From Adiantum capillus-veneris (taxonomy: Eukaryota; Streptophyta; Polypodiopsida; Polypodiales; Pteridaceae), in assembly GCA_014529385.2 (NCBI GenBank), contig CM043942.1, positions 35,680,469 to 35,744,468 of the forward strand: 64,000 nucleotides of DNA, in the 5' to 3' direction. Positions within the stretch are counted from its first letter, which is position 1; every line of letters begins with the position of its first letter. The position numbers and the translations under genes were made by a program. Below are positions 45,861 to 57,621 of this stretch, piece by piece. The notes below the pieces were generated by a model, which searched no databases, was not told where the DNA came from, and was given only the letters and a program-made list of their open reading frames with translations.

Positions 45861-46062
45861 TTTTGAGATTAGATTGAAAGATTGGCCCACAAGTTGTCGA
45901 GAAAAGTTAAAAAAAACGCAAACTTTGACCATAGCATGAAAAATGAGTATAACTTGTTCAAAACAAGTGCAAAATTCAAATTTGTCTAGACTTCACCAGT
46001 GCATTTAGGGTAGCTACAGGCACGAGGTTAGAAGGCTGCAGGTCATTTCTGGCTCAGGGGGT

Positions 46063-47532
46063 CATGGATCGCAATCTATGTTGGACAACATTTTGAACTT
46101 TTGGTTGTACCATTTGATCAAGCAAGGATTGGGGATGCTATGGTTTACTTCTTTTTGGATTTGGATCACTGGTTGGGATTTCAAGCCAGATTTTTGATTT
46201 TTTCTCTCACTTAGAGTTTTTTGGCATTTTGGCCAATTGATATGGTTTTTACTTGTACAGCTCACAATGGGTCACGAATTGCGATCCATGTTGGACAACC
46301 TTTTGGGGTGAAACTTTGGAAGCTTGTTCCTATAGTCTATCCTAACACACTGGTGAAGTTATTTTAAAATTTGGACAAGTTCATCTCTAGTTTCCCCAGT
46401 TTCCTAAGTTATGGATTTATTTGATCCGACTTTGCCATATGTGGTTTTTGGTGGCACTTTGGATCCTTGATTGTGTTCAATCCATTGGGTATTTGGCTTT
46501 GTTGATGATTTGGAGTTAAAAGAAGAACCTCAACCACAGCTACCTGTTGAGTTTTATCCCATATGGAGCTTGTTTGGACACTCCATGCCCTCTGGCAAGT
46601 TCGAGTCATTTCTCAAGCATTTTTTAGCATTACTTGAGTCACAAATAAGATTCCAAGCTTCTTTAATGATGGAACTTGCTTAAAATCACAAATTTTGCAC
46701 ACTCTGACCTTGCTTGTTTTGACATTTGAAGCTTTTGAAATGAGAAAACAGTAAGAAATTGACATATTTCCAACCTAAGATCACTGCAAACAATTTGCAC
46801 TCATTTCTTGATCAGTCGGCTTCAGGGGGTCATGGATCGTGATCCATGTTCTGACACTATTTTGCACAAGACTTACAGGGTAGCTTCCAGGCATCTCCCC
46901 TATGCTATTGGTGCACTTTTTCTTGAATTTGGATCAAAATTTTCCAATCATGGGTGAAAATGACCATTTGGAGGCTGAAAGCCCAATTTCCCTTGATTTT
47001 TGATGATTAAAATGTCCATTTTATGTCAAATTTGTAGTGCACATTTCCCAAGACAGTATCAAACTGTATGTGGTGCTGAACGTTCCCAATTAGGCCATGT
47101 TGGGGGACATGGATTGCGAACCATGTTCTGTAACATTTTTGAGCTATAATTATAGCAGTGAGACAGTGATTTCATTAGCATTTCTTTGCCCCACGTTTTC
47201 TTGCAAACTGAGTTTGGGGTCATGGATCGCGATCCATGTTCCACCAATTTTTGTATTGTGATTACATGCTTGGGTCTTGCCAGGTGAGGAGAGCACTTCC
47301 ATGCACTTTTTGTGGAATTTGGACTTGATTTACCTTTCCAAAAGTTCTCTATCAGTTTGTCCAAATCTCTATTTTGATTTGATTGATTTTGCTTTTCTTA
47401 TTGTTTGTGCGTACTTTTGACCATGCGTAACTGTTTATGCACTGATAGGAGCATACCTATGAAATTTGGTGCGGTTTGAAGGTCCAGGGTGGTTGCACCA
47501 TGCAAAAGTGTGGCCGAGAGCTTTAGGTCAGA

Positions 47533-47579
<47 letters not shown>

Positions 47580-47583
47580 CTCT

Positions 47584-47653
<70 letters not shown>

Positions 47654-49065
47654 AAGGTGTTAGACTGTAATGAGGTCTAAATTGCCCATTTTGCCTATAT
47701 GTGTCCGACTTACCCGTGCAATTTGCATACTTACCTTAGTTTACCACTTCATGTTATACCATCTGCGGGTGAGAAGGTTTGTCATTTGTTTGCTATGAAC
47801 ATGAGTGTATTTTCATCCATCATGAACTGATTTCTAGATGTTTGAGCCACATATAAAGGTTCAGTAGTTTCATCAGCACTAGCCCAAAATAGACTCTTGT
47901 CAAGGGTATAAACTACACTCTCAGTCTCCCTTACATGGACTTTGATGGATCCTCATAATGAATAGTTGGTGGCATCTTGGCGGAGTTCTGAGAGACTCTG
48001 CCAGATACGCATAATGCACAATGGCTCGATTATCATGAGGTAATGGCCGCTGTTGCCCCAATGCTTTAGGCGGTTTTTTCCCTCTCTATATCACATTGTT
48101 GGGTCCAATCTGGTACCTTGGAGGCTTGCAATTTGCACAATCCAACTCCAAATTGAATCTTGAAAACTGTATTATGCTCTCATTGACTAGTGCTATCACA
48201 GGTACCAATCTGGGCAATTTCTATGTCAGGGGGTCATGGATCGCGATCCATGTACCCCAAAGTCAAACTCACTTAAAACTTGTCACACAGGTCTCCCACA
48301 GATCCTTGATAGCTATGAAGTGATTTTGAGACTGTTTGTTCCCCTTCAGGTCTCGCAAAAGTCACTTTGTCCGTGCATTTTGTGGTTTTTGGTCTAGATT
48401 GCCTCTGGTCTTGTTTGAGCCTAATGTTTTTTGCTATCCTTGTTTTTGGAAAAAATGTTTGTGTTGGTCTTTGGTACAAGTCTGTAAGGCTACACTCCCA
48501 AAATTTAGCAGGGGGTCATGGATCGCGATCCATGTTCCTCCGTCTCTGGACCCCAAACTTGGTGAGATTATTACTTGAGGTCTAGGAGGTCTACCTATCC
48601 ACTTATTTTTGGATTTGAAACCCTTTCACCTTGCCAAAAGCAAAATTTTGTGGCTGCTTGTGGTTTTTGACTTACAGTCTGTATTTTGGATTTTGGTCCA
48701 CTGTTTGTTCTTTTTTGTATAATGACCTTTACAAAAGTTGTTCCAAATGGTATCACTTGCCTAAATTTCAGACTCAGATGCTTCAAAGGGTCATGGATCG
48801 CGATCCATGTTCCCGTGCATCCGGTCATGGAATTTGGTCAGCGAGGTCAGATTTTCACTTATTTTTGAGTTTGGACACCAAAAAGTCAAGAAGGTCCAAT
48901 TTTTGTTTATTTCCAAGGTTTTTGGTGTCTTTGTCCAATTTTCTTGATTTGGTTGAGTTTTTGTCTCAATTTTTTCATCAAAAGTGTATATTTGGAGATT
49001 CAAAACCCAATAGAATTCTTTGGTATCAGTTTCTGTCCAGTTTGTCTCATGGATTGCGATCCATG
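46063..49065. repeat. Nine copies of an 18-bp palindrome in the retrotransposon leader
   Basis: Consensus CATGGATCGCGATCCATG, a perfect palindrome. Copies start at 46063, 46273, 46831, 47108, 47221, 48235, 48517, 48792 and 49048; four (47221, 48235, 48517, 48792) are exact and the others differ at 1-4 bases. Several intervals are close to 275 bp (277, 282, 275, 256) or twice that (558). Most copies are preceded by GGGGGT and followed by TT. Flanking sequence has diverged much more than the palindrome. Confidence 0.93.
47537..47651 (+). repeat. (CT)n microsatellite
   Basis: About 57 CT units with two interruptions, inside the leader and between palindromes 5 and 6, which explains part of their wider spacing. 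Confidence 0.95.
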
Positions 49066-49591
49066 TCCCTACACCACTCTGCATGAAATTTTCTAGATTC
49101 ACTCTCTGTGGTTTGGTTAAGCCCTTTTTGCGCTTATTTTTGAATTTAGATCAGCTTTGAGTTATAACCATCAAATTTTTAATTTTTTAGAGTTTATGGT
49201 CGTTTTGTCCAAAATATGGTTTTCACCCTTTTTTCTCTAATCTTTTTGCCCAAATTTGATGGAGGTAGTTTCTACTTACCCTATTCCTACATGTTGAAAT
49301 AAAACATGAAACAAAAACAGACAAAACAATACAAAATAAAGTCAAACAAAAAATGGTACAACACTCTGAAAGTAAGGAGAATCGAAGAATGAAATGCTTT
49401 TGGCTATCTCACTCACAACCCTATTTACCTCTCGAGAATAGATGTAGCAACTCCTTGAATTCTAAACTCTACCAAGCACTAAAACCCCGTGTCTAGCTAC
49501 CAAATTGCTAAAGTGTAAATGAAGTGGAAATCAAAATCAAAGTCTCTAAGTAAAAAACTACAACTCGCTCACTCACCACCTAAGGATGCTA

Positions 49592-49609
49592 TCCCCGGCA
49601 ACAACACCA
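49592..49609 (-). promoter_or_regulatory. Primer-binding site, Athila/Tat type
   Basis: TGGTGTTGTTGCCGGGGA lies one base inside the 5' LTR. The form I know for Athila/Tat elements is TGGCGCCGTTGCCGGGGA; this copy differs by three C-to-T changes. Confidence 0.75.
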
Positions 49610-49610
49610 A

Positions 49611-50445
49611 TGTTAGCGGGTCGCCGCAACGGACGTCTATAGCATAGTTTTCTAGCACTAACATAATGTCAATACTCATTGAAGCAACTCAGATGGGGTA
49701 CGAAGACTCTTTGAGGATGCCAACCTCAAGAACTGAACCTACAGAACGACAATATCTCTAGCACATGCAAATATATCACTCTAGGATCTAGCAACCTACC
49801 TACGTCCTATGTCACCGTACTCGATCATCGACCTCTTTCGACACTTAAAACAATTTCCAAATGCTACAAAACTTTAGGAGGAGGTCTAAGACACTTAGAG
49901 ACACTAACCTACCAAGTTTCATTGCAATCCAAGGAGGTACCAAAATATGGTTGGAATGTCAAAAAACAATCATTAAGACACTCAAAATAGTAGATTTAGC
50001 CTATTAACGCATAGTCACAAATTACCGCAGAATCTACAATGAGTATACTTGAAAGAAAGATCAAAGGACAAGGAACACAATGCAAGTTTCATAATCGAAA
50101 TGTGATTACCACAGCTCAAGTTATGATGATTACAGAATGCAAGAGAGTAGTCGCTCTCAGTCGTACGCTTCAAAACTCAAAACTTGATAATGATGAGGGG
50201 GTCCTTTTTCCACTTTACAAAATAGACTTTATACCTAGGGCTCTTTTGGCCAGTGGCTGACTGTACATGACTCAGACTCCATTACAAACTTTATGACTCA
50301 GCTTCTCAAAGATTTTCCATCTATAATTAGAGATTATCAAATAATTACAAGGCTTCTCGAAAAAATAATGAAGATACATCAAAATTTGGGGCTCATGGAA
50401 GAAGGGGTCCACTCGAAGGGTGCCCGTCTAACTTGACTTCCAACA
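49611..50445 (-). repeat. 5' LTR, 835 bp
   Basis: In element orientation it runs from TGTTGGAAGTC to GACCCGCTAACA, with the PBS one base beyond its end. The outer 294 bp (50152-50445) match the truncated 3' LTR. Confidence 0.85.
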
Positions 50446-51362
50446 GCACTCGAGGGAGTGAGTTTTTCAAAAGAAAAAAAGGCTAACTTGCTACAAGAAA
50501 ACAGAGCGCTTAGAATATCATAATAAGTTCCTTTGGCTTCAAATAGAGCCATTTGGTTAAAAAAGAAGAAACGCTTATTATCATATCTCTTAGGTAGATA
50601 GGGGCTTGGTCATGCCATTCTTTTTGTTTTTGGGCCCATACATGGCGGGCATGGCCAAGCTTTCATATGCAAGGTGGTGGTGGGGGCCCAGGGTTCGGCA
50701 GAAGGTCCCTTTGCCCGAACACGCAGTAAAAGATCCAGAAATCACCACAGCCTAACATCACGACAGTGACTAGGGTGATATTTTTGGGTTGAATAAAGAG
50801 TAATTGAGAGGGCACAAGGCACGAGTCAAGAAGGAAATGGTAGAGGTTCTTAGCACATTGTCTCTCAACAGAAGAACGCTTGACAAAGTGGAAGCATATG
50901 CTAAGTCCCAGGAAGAAGCCAAGGGGGATAGAGCTTTTCAAGCTCTCAGGAAAACGTCCCCCCCCCCCCCAAAAGAGTTGAAGTTGAAGATGTAGTCACC
51001 ATAGCGATCCCATGGGCTCTTATAAAGAAGTAGCTCATGGATTTGGCAATCTCAACACTTGTCTTTCGGTTTAAGGGCAGGGTTCTTACCAAAGTCAAAT
51101 TGGTATATTGTCTGTACAACACCAATGCCCTTAATTAGAGTGAATCAGTGGTAATGGACCAATATCTTGCTAAATTCTTTTTCTCTATGCAATTCAATGA
51201 TGAGGTAGAATTCTAGCCAAAAGTCCAATATTCTTTAAAAGGGTGCGTTCCTATGGGACCATTCTTTTGAATCCATTGATGCTTTTGAGGACATGTGCCC
51301 GATGTGGGAAGAGTTTGTAAACCCTCCAATGTGATTGATGAACAATTTGAAAGATCCTGCAA
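50446..51362. other. Unassigned DNA with a poly-C run
   Basis: Short plus frames (for example EVLSTLSLNRRTLDKVEAYA near 50830-50890) have no recognised family. There is a run of about 12 C near 50958-50970. Nothing else supported. Confidence 0.35.
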
Positions 51363-52436
51363 TGTCCCTTGATACCCCGTTTTTTGTGTCTACTGGAAGA
51401 GCCCCTGGTCTGTAGTGAATAAGGTGTGCATTTGGTGGGATATGAGAAAACCCAAAGAGGAAGAAGGAGTAATCTTACGAGAAAGAAGTATATCTCCTCA
51501 CATAATCACTCATAAAAGTTGAGCATAGCTTAGTAATTAGCATGGTAGAGGAGATGAGCATGCATTGGAGCTTGTCTCTTGGTTGGATTTGCATCACAAA
51601 GCCAAGAGTTGTTGGTGTAGGCCTCCCTTCTCACAAGCTTGGAGTAGGTGATGAGCTTTCCATTAAAGCTTGAGAAGGAGAGAGAGTCTCTTCTTTGCTT
51701 CACACCTCACATTGTGTGAGTGTGTGTGTGATAATGCCTTGCCAAAATCATCCCCCTCTCTCTCTTGGTCGACCCCTCATGAATTTTATTCATGTTGGCA
51801 TCCCATTGGACCCTACAAAGCTTAGCCAATGATAATTAAGAAGCATAAGTGATAGCCTTTTGACATGTGTCCACCTTTCCTCTTTTGTGAGAGATTTAGA
51901 TAATTAATTAATGCAATTAAACTCTCATTGGACCCCTTAGTCTTCTGGCCAATAGGGATCAGACAAGCCATTGGGTTGTTGAATGCTCATTGGACCCTTG
52001 GAAGACTGTCTGATAGTCTTCTAGAGATCTTAAATTTTATTGGTTCTTTTATCAAGTGTTTTAAAACGAATTAAACTAAATGTACCCTAGCCTAATTCTA
52101 ATTGGTCCATCTCTATGGCCATCCAATAGGAATTGAATGCATCTTGGGGGCAACTGGCCTAGGAAGCTGACATGTGTCCCCTATTCCCTTTGTGTAAAGG
52201 GAACCTGCTAGTGTGTGTGTGTGTGTTTCTCTCTCATCCGCTACAAGAAAGGCTCGCCCCCTCCAAGATAGGGATGTGGGAAGACTTTTGAGTCTTCCCA
52301 CAAGCATTCAATTTGCCCTAGGTTTTGACCATTGGACCTAACCTTTGAATTTTGGAACCTTAGCATTTTGGAAGTCCTAATGGGCTGAACCATAGGGTCT
52401 TTGAAGCCCATTGTTTGCACATTGCTCTTTTGTAGA

Positions 52437-52470
<34 letters not shown>

Positions 52471-52830
52471 TTTGGATCCCTATTTTCCCTCCTTTGGATC
52501 CCTACCAAGACTTTTGAGTCTTCCCACAAGCATTCAATGTGCCCTAGGTTTTGACCATTGGATCTAACCTTTGAATTTTGGAACCTTAGCATTTTGGAAG
52601 TCCTAATGGGTTGAACCTTAGGGTCTTTGAAGCCCATTGTTTGCACATTGCTCTTTTGCAGATGGCCCCCCCTTTGGATCCCTATTTTCCCTCCTTTGGA
52701 TCCCTATCGTGGCCGGTCTACTAGCTTAACCAATATTCTAGCTTTTTCTCCCCTGGTACTTCCCCATATTAAATGATCAGTTTAGCATGAAAAAATCATT
52801 TAGGAGAATTATATATTAGTTATGATGACA
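51363..52830 (-). repeat. Putative 3' LTR of the chromovirus-type element
   Basis: The right end on the + strand, ATGATGACA, abuts a PPT. The left end TGTCCCTTGATACC is chosen as the matching TG...CA terminus, so the length of 1468 bp is tentative without a 5' LTR to compare. It contains CA-rich and tandem-duplicated sequence. Confidence 0.5.
52281..52708. repeat. Tandem duplication, 226-bp period, with a 32-C run in copy 1
   Basis: AAGACTTTTGAGTCTTCCCA and about 200 following bases occur at 52281 and again at 52507, ending with TTTGGATCCCTATTTTCCCT. Copy 1 has about 32 C (52439-52470) where copy 2 has 6. Upstream of copy 1, TGGGAAGACT-TTTG-AGTCTTCCCA forms a perfect 10-bp hairpin that copy 2 has partly lost. 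Confidence 0.9.
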
Positions 52831-52843
52831 TTACCTCTCTTTT
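52831..52843 (-). promoter_or_regulatory. Polypurine tract of the chromovirus-type element
   Basis: AAAAGAGAGGTAA directly before TGTCATCATAAC on the minus strand. Confidence 0.65.
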
Positions 52844-53137
52844 GAAATCATAGTCGTCCTCGACTATGGGGTAGAGAAGATAAAGCCTATTCATTAGTCC
52901 TTTTTCTAGCGGGTAGAGATCCCTATCTTACCCTACTACATTGTTCCAAATGGATGACTAATCCATTTGGTGCTTGAGAGCCTAAGCTTCCGCAAGCATG
53001 CTTGCGCATTAGTCCTATCAGTCTTCCATAGTAGAGTGAAAAAATCTACTTGGTGTTTGGGAGACGTCGTCTCCGCAAACTTGATCCTAAGCACGCATAC
53101 TTCTAAACATTTGTGCACAATAAAGAAAAAGAGAGTC

Positions 53138-55595
53138 TTATAAGACAAAAAATTTGTTCATTTTAAACATTTGTACATTTTTTAACTCTAGGGAAGCATT
53201 GCAAGCATTGACAAGGCTTAGGTTATCCTTTAATTGTATGCCTTGCATCCATCTAGCATCTTCAAAAGGGTAGTTCTTAAAATTAATAAGATACCATCGG
53301 ATAATCTTACTGCCTCTCAATACCTTGTCTTCATGTCGGAGAATGGACTCGAGCTGCAACACCTCTTCTTGGTCCTCGATCTTTGATGGGTCTTCAATAG
53401 TTGGTTCTTGTGGTGGCTCTCCTTTGTAAGGCTTTAGTAGGCTCACATGGAAAGTGTTGTGTATGAGCAAATGGCTGGGCAACTTGAGTTGATAGGCCAT
53501 CTCATTGATTGGTCTAAGAATCTGGAAAGGACCATAGAACCTTTTTGCTAACTTAGCATAGTAATTTTGGTGTCCCATAGGATTCTTGCCCGTCGTATGC
53601 CTTAATCAAGCCTTGGAAAATTTAAGCAAGATCCAATCATTTTCTTTAAAGGCTTGGCTCTTCTATGCTTATCAGCAGTAGCAACCTTTTTCCTTTGCTG
53701 TGAGATAGAGATAGCATCCTTAATCTTTTGAAAAGATTCTTGTAGGTCTCGGCTATACTCATTTGCAACGAAGATCTTCTCATGTACCTTAAGTAGCAGG
53801 GGACTTTTGGATCTTCCCTCAATTACCTCAAAAGGTGCTTTTCCCGTGGAAGTTTGTACAATGTTATTGTAGACGTACTCCACTAAGGGTAAGTACTTCT
53901 CCCATGGGACCTTTGATCTACTTCCGTTACATAGGCTTTTAGTAAATCAAGAAATGTTAGGTTAGCTATTTCACTTTGGCCATCCACTTGCAGGTGATAG
54001 GCCGAAGAAAAGTTTAGCCTTGTCCCTAAATTCTCAAAGAGACCCTTCCAAAAATTACTGGTCATTCTAGGATCTCTATCCGACACTATGGACATTGGCA
54101 AGCCATGGTATTTGAAAATTTGTGATATGAAGAGGGTTGCCATTTGATGGGCTTTGATAGTCTTTTTGACAGGTATAAAATGAGCTTGTTTGCTGAATCT
54201 GTCTACTATCGTCCATATTCTTGTATTCCCATCGATAGACTTGGGCAATCCAAAGATAAAATCCATGGATATGCTCTCCCATGGTGAATTAGGAATTGGC
54301 AAAGGTTGAAGCAATCCAGGTTGCTTCCCTCTATCAAACTTTGTCTTTTGGCATACCACACATTTAGAAACATACTCTTGTATGTTTGCTTTCATGACAG
54401 GCCAATAAAAATATGTTTCAATCCCTTTTAGGGTAGACTGAATCCCTGTATGCCCCGCTTAAGGAGGAGCATGAGATTCATACATTACTTTCTCATGTAG
54501 TGAGTTAGTAACACATAGTCTATTGCCATCAAGAAGATAACCATCTTGTAAGTAAAGGGTTACTCTTTCTTCCTTAATGCAAGGGTGGAAATCACATCTC
54601 TAAAATCGGGATCAATAGCATACTCATCTATCATAGAAGATAGATCATTGTGAGTTGCTATGGAAACCGCATTCACTCTTGGCCGTCTTGAGAGTGCATC
54701 GGCTACTTGATTATGATTGCCAGCAATGTGAGCAATATGAAAATAAAATTGCAGGAAATTTTCCCACCTCATTTGTTTGTCGGAGAGCTTGGTCTGCGTC
54801 ATGAAGTACTTAAGGCTTTGGTGATCTGTCAGTAGAATGAAAGGAGTCCCCAATAAATAGTGCTTCCACGAGTCTGAGGCATGTAGAACTGTGAGGAGAT
54901 CCTTTTCATATATGCCTAGAGCTTGCGCAACAGGGTCGAGCCTTCGACTTTCGTAGGCTATGGCGTATCCTTCTTGGAGCAAAACAGCTCCAAGGCAATC
55001 ACCACAAGCGTCACATTGGACCTCAAATGGCTTTGAGAGATCTGACAGCGTAAGCACAGGTTGAGAGATAAGCTTTTCGAAAGCATTGTTCTCCTTTTGG
55101 CAGAGCATGTATACGTAATGTTTTTCTTTGTTACGTCATGTAATGGTCCTGCGATTTGTGAGAACTTTTCTATGAAGTGTCTATAGTATACACACATACC
55201 TATAAAGCTTCTTAGTTCATGAAGATTCCTTGGATTAGGCCATCCTTTTATTACCTCTAGCTTTGATGGATCCATTTGGATGCCATCTTGAGAGATAATG
55301 TGACCTAAATACTAAATCTCTTGTAAGAAAAACTCACTTTTCTTTTGATTAATGTAAAGTTTATTCTCTTGTGAGACTTAAAATATTACCTGGAGGTGTT
55401 GCTTGCGTTTGTCTAGTGAATTAGAGTAGATGATGATATCATCAAAGAACACTCGAGTAAAGGTTCAGTGAGGTCTGAATAGCTTCTCCATCAAGCGATT
55501 AAATGTGGCTGGTGCATTGGTCAAACCAAAAGGCATGATAATATATTCGTAAAGATCAAACGTAGTGCAAAATACGGTCTTTAACACCTTATTAA
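53138..55595 (-). pseudogene. Chromovirus-type pol: RT end, RNase H, integrase, chromodomain
   Basis: The RT part has MPFGLTNAPATFNRLMEK and FFDDIIIYS (the YxDD box), then DPSKLEVIKGWPNPRN. RNase H has FEVQCDACGDCLGAVLLQ, LLTDHQSLKYF and NHNQVADALSRRP. Integrase has GHTGIQ-TLKGIE-YFYWP with CVVCQKTK (zinc finger), WESISMDFIFGLP, SDRDPRMTSNFWK and DGQSEIAN (the D,D,E triad). The tail has HNTFHVSLLKPY and the chromodomain EEVLQLESILRHEDKVLRG to RWYLINFKNYPFEDARWM. Stops in the RT part, one in the zinc finger and two frameshifts after integrase prevent expression. Confidence 0.92.
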
Positions 55596-56249
55596 AGATT
55601 TTGGGACTTTAGAGAAATTTTGGTAATTCCAAATCAAAATGGATCCCATTTGCTTGGAAATTTTGTTAATTTGGGACTTAGTGAAGCATGCATTCTTTCT
55701 CCGTTTTGTCTTATTGAGAAACCAAAATAAACTTTGCTAACAAGTGCATATACTCTATGTGGGAGTTTTTTGGTCATGCTCTCTTAAAGAGGTTGATGTA
55801 AATCAATGATAAAATATTTCATATATGGATGGTGTTTAGAAACACCTTATGAGTCACCGACTTTGTGAAGCCAATTATGATTAGCCTTGGTGAGAGGTGA
55901 TTGACATCTAGATTGTAATATCTAACACCTCAAGGCTTAGTCTGATCTTGAAGTTGTCTTGTAATTTTTATGCTGCAATTAATACAATTCACTCACAAAT
56001 TGAGTTTTTTGGGAAAAAAACACCTTATGAGTTTTGTGGCCAAGGTTCCTTGTGGTTCCAACTCATGCCTACTTAGAAAAGCTAAAATTTAAATGAATTG
56101 TGAGTCTTCTAGACTCTCCTTAACCTATTGCAAAACCCAAGATTTAGTCGCATGGTCAAAACTTGGGGCTTTGGTTAGTCTAAAGCCAATCTTCTCAAAA
56201 CTATGTAATGCATCTCATACGCTTAAGTGGATATACAATTCATGCCAAA

Positions 56250-56251
<2 letters not shown>
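55596..56251. other. Unassigned DNA between the chromovirus-type pol and AG repeats
   Basis: No gene or known repeat was recognised. It marks the truncation point of pol. Confidence 0.4.

Positions 56252-56300
<49 letters not shown>
56252..56300 (+). repeat. (AG)n microsatellite
   Basis: About 24 AG units, followed by TATATATAGACAGAG sequence. Confidence 0.95.
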
Positions 56301-56303
<3 letters not shown>

Positions 56304-56796
56304 CATACTATATATATAGACAGAGAGGGAGATATATATTTACTTCAAGACACAAATCTTCGTAGTAATAAAAGCTCAAAGACATATATCTCGGTACAAG
56401 CTTCTCAAAACTCTCTAAGATTTTCAAACCATTAGGAAGGATGTACTATTTATTTCAAGATACTATGAGAGGGAGAGAGAACCAAAACTTAGTCACTTAG
56501 CGAGAGATGAGAGAAACGGTCACTAAAGTTTTGACCATGTGGGAAAAACTCAAGAGAGAGAGAGAGAGAGACGTAAAACAAAAGAGAGAGAAAGGGGGGA
56601 GAGAGAGAGAGAGAGGACCAAGCTCACTCATAGAAGGAGAGTGAAGAGAAACATCCTCAGTAAAGGTTTGACCATATGAACAAAAAAAGGGGTTGAGGAG
56701 AGAGTAAGAGAGGGAGGTACAGAGAGCTAATGAGAGACAGAGGAGTCAAAGGGGAAGATAGTGTGTTAAAGGAGAATGAGGAAGCCACCGACAAAG
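56301..56796. other. AG-rich low-complexity DNA
   Basis: GAGAGA-rich sequence with short AG runs. No gene seen. Confidence 0.7.
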
Positions 56797-56798
56797 GA

Positions 56799-56857
<59 letters not shown>

Positions 56858-56980
56858 AAGATATTCCAAAAAAAAGATAAGAAGAGAGAGACATATAGAG
56901 TGAGAAGGGGATGGGGGGTAAATTTCTTACTTAGAAGAACACTTCAACTAAAGTTTCATAATGTGGACAAAATTCAAGGA

Positions 56981-57039
<59 letters not shown>

Positions 57040-57162
57040 AAGATATTCCAGAAAAAAGATAAGAAGAGAGAGACATAGAGAGTGAGAAGGGGATGGGGGG
57101 TAAATTTCTTACTTAGAAGAACACTTCAACTAAAGTTTCATAATGTGGACAAAATTCAAGGA

Positions 57163-57213
<51 letters not shown>

Positions 57214-57315
57214 CTATTATCGTCCTCGGGGATGGGGGGTAAATTTCTTACTTAGAAGAACACTTCAACTAAAGTTTCATAATGTGGACAAAATTCAAGG
57301 AAGGAGAGAAGGAGA

Positions 57316-57374
<59 letters not shown>

Positions 57375-57501
57375 AAGATATTCCAAAAAAAAGATAAGAA
57401 GAGAAAGACATAGAGAGTGAGAAGGGGATGGGGGGTAAATTTCTTACTTAGAAGAACACTTCAACTAAAGTTTCATAATGTGGACAAAATTCAAGGAAGG
57501 A

Positions 57502-57565
<64 letters not shown>

Positions 57566-57590
57566 GAGCTCTATTATTGTCCTCGGAGGT
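56797..57590 (+). repeat. Minisatellite of four to five units, each with an (AG)n core
   Basis: Each unit reads GGGGATGGGGGGTAAATTTC, CTTACTTAGAAGAACACTTC, AACTAAAGTTTCATAATGTG, GACAAAATTCAAGGAAGG and then 23-35 AG. Units start near 56907, 57088, 57229 and 57424 (spacings 181, 141, 195). Most are joined by GCCAAGATATTCCA and AAGATAAGAAGAGA. At 57211-57229 and 57568-57588 the AG run is instead followed by GCTCTATTAT-GTCCTCGG, the 3' end of LINE family C. Confidence 0.92.
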
Positions 57591-57621
57591 CAAGTATGAC
57601 CTATGGGACCAAATGAACATG

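Larger units (their letters stand above)
41960..50445 (-). mobile_element. Non-autonomous Ty3-type LTR retrotransposon (LARD-like), 8.5 kb
   Basis: In element orientation: 5' LTR (50445-49611), primer-binding site one base later, a long non-coding leader with palindromic repeats (about 49.1-46.0 kb), decayed frames (45.86-42.47 kb), a polypurine tract and a truncated 3' LTR (42255-41960). LTR copies are roughly 90% alike over the shared 295 bp. No protease, RT, RNase H or integrase was recognised, so it would depend on another element. The primer site has the Athila/Tat form. No target duplication is readable because the 3' LTR is cut. Confidence 0.85.
51363..55595 (-). mobile_element. Ty3 chromovirus-type LTR retrotransposon, 5'-truncated
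   Basis: In element orientation: RT end, RNase H, integrase, chromodomain (55595-53138), a PPT (52843-52831) and a putative 3' LTR starting TGTCATCATAAC at 52830. The 5' LTR, gag, protease and first half of RT are missing. The name chromovirus denotes the retrotransposon clade with an integrase-linked chromodomain. Confidence 0.88.

Noticed and set aside
47466-47680. Leu-Ser repeat frames
   Set aside because: Translation of the CT microsatellite.
46063-49065. CRISPR-like array
   Set aside because: Spacing of 113-1014 bp, a palindromic unit and a eukaryotic retrotransposon context exclude CRISPR.
48096-49102. Repeated peptide GSWIAIH on both strands as a possible tandem-repeat protein
   Set aside because: The peptide comes from the palindrome read in any orientation; surrounding frames are short and not conserved between units.
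52113-52307. Small frame with CA repeat next to the chromovirus-type element
   Set aside because: Within the putative LTR and without domain signature.
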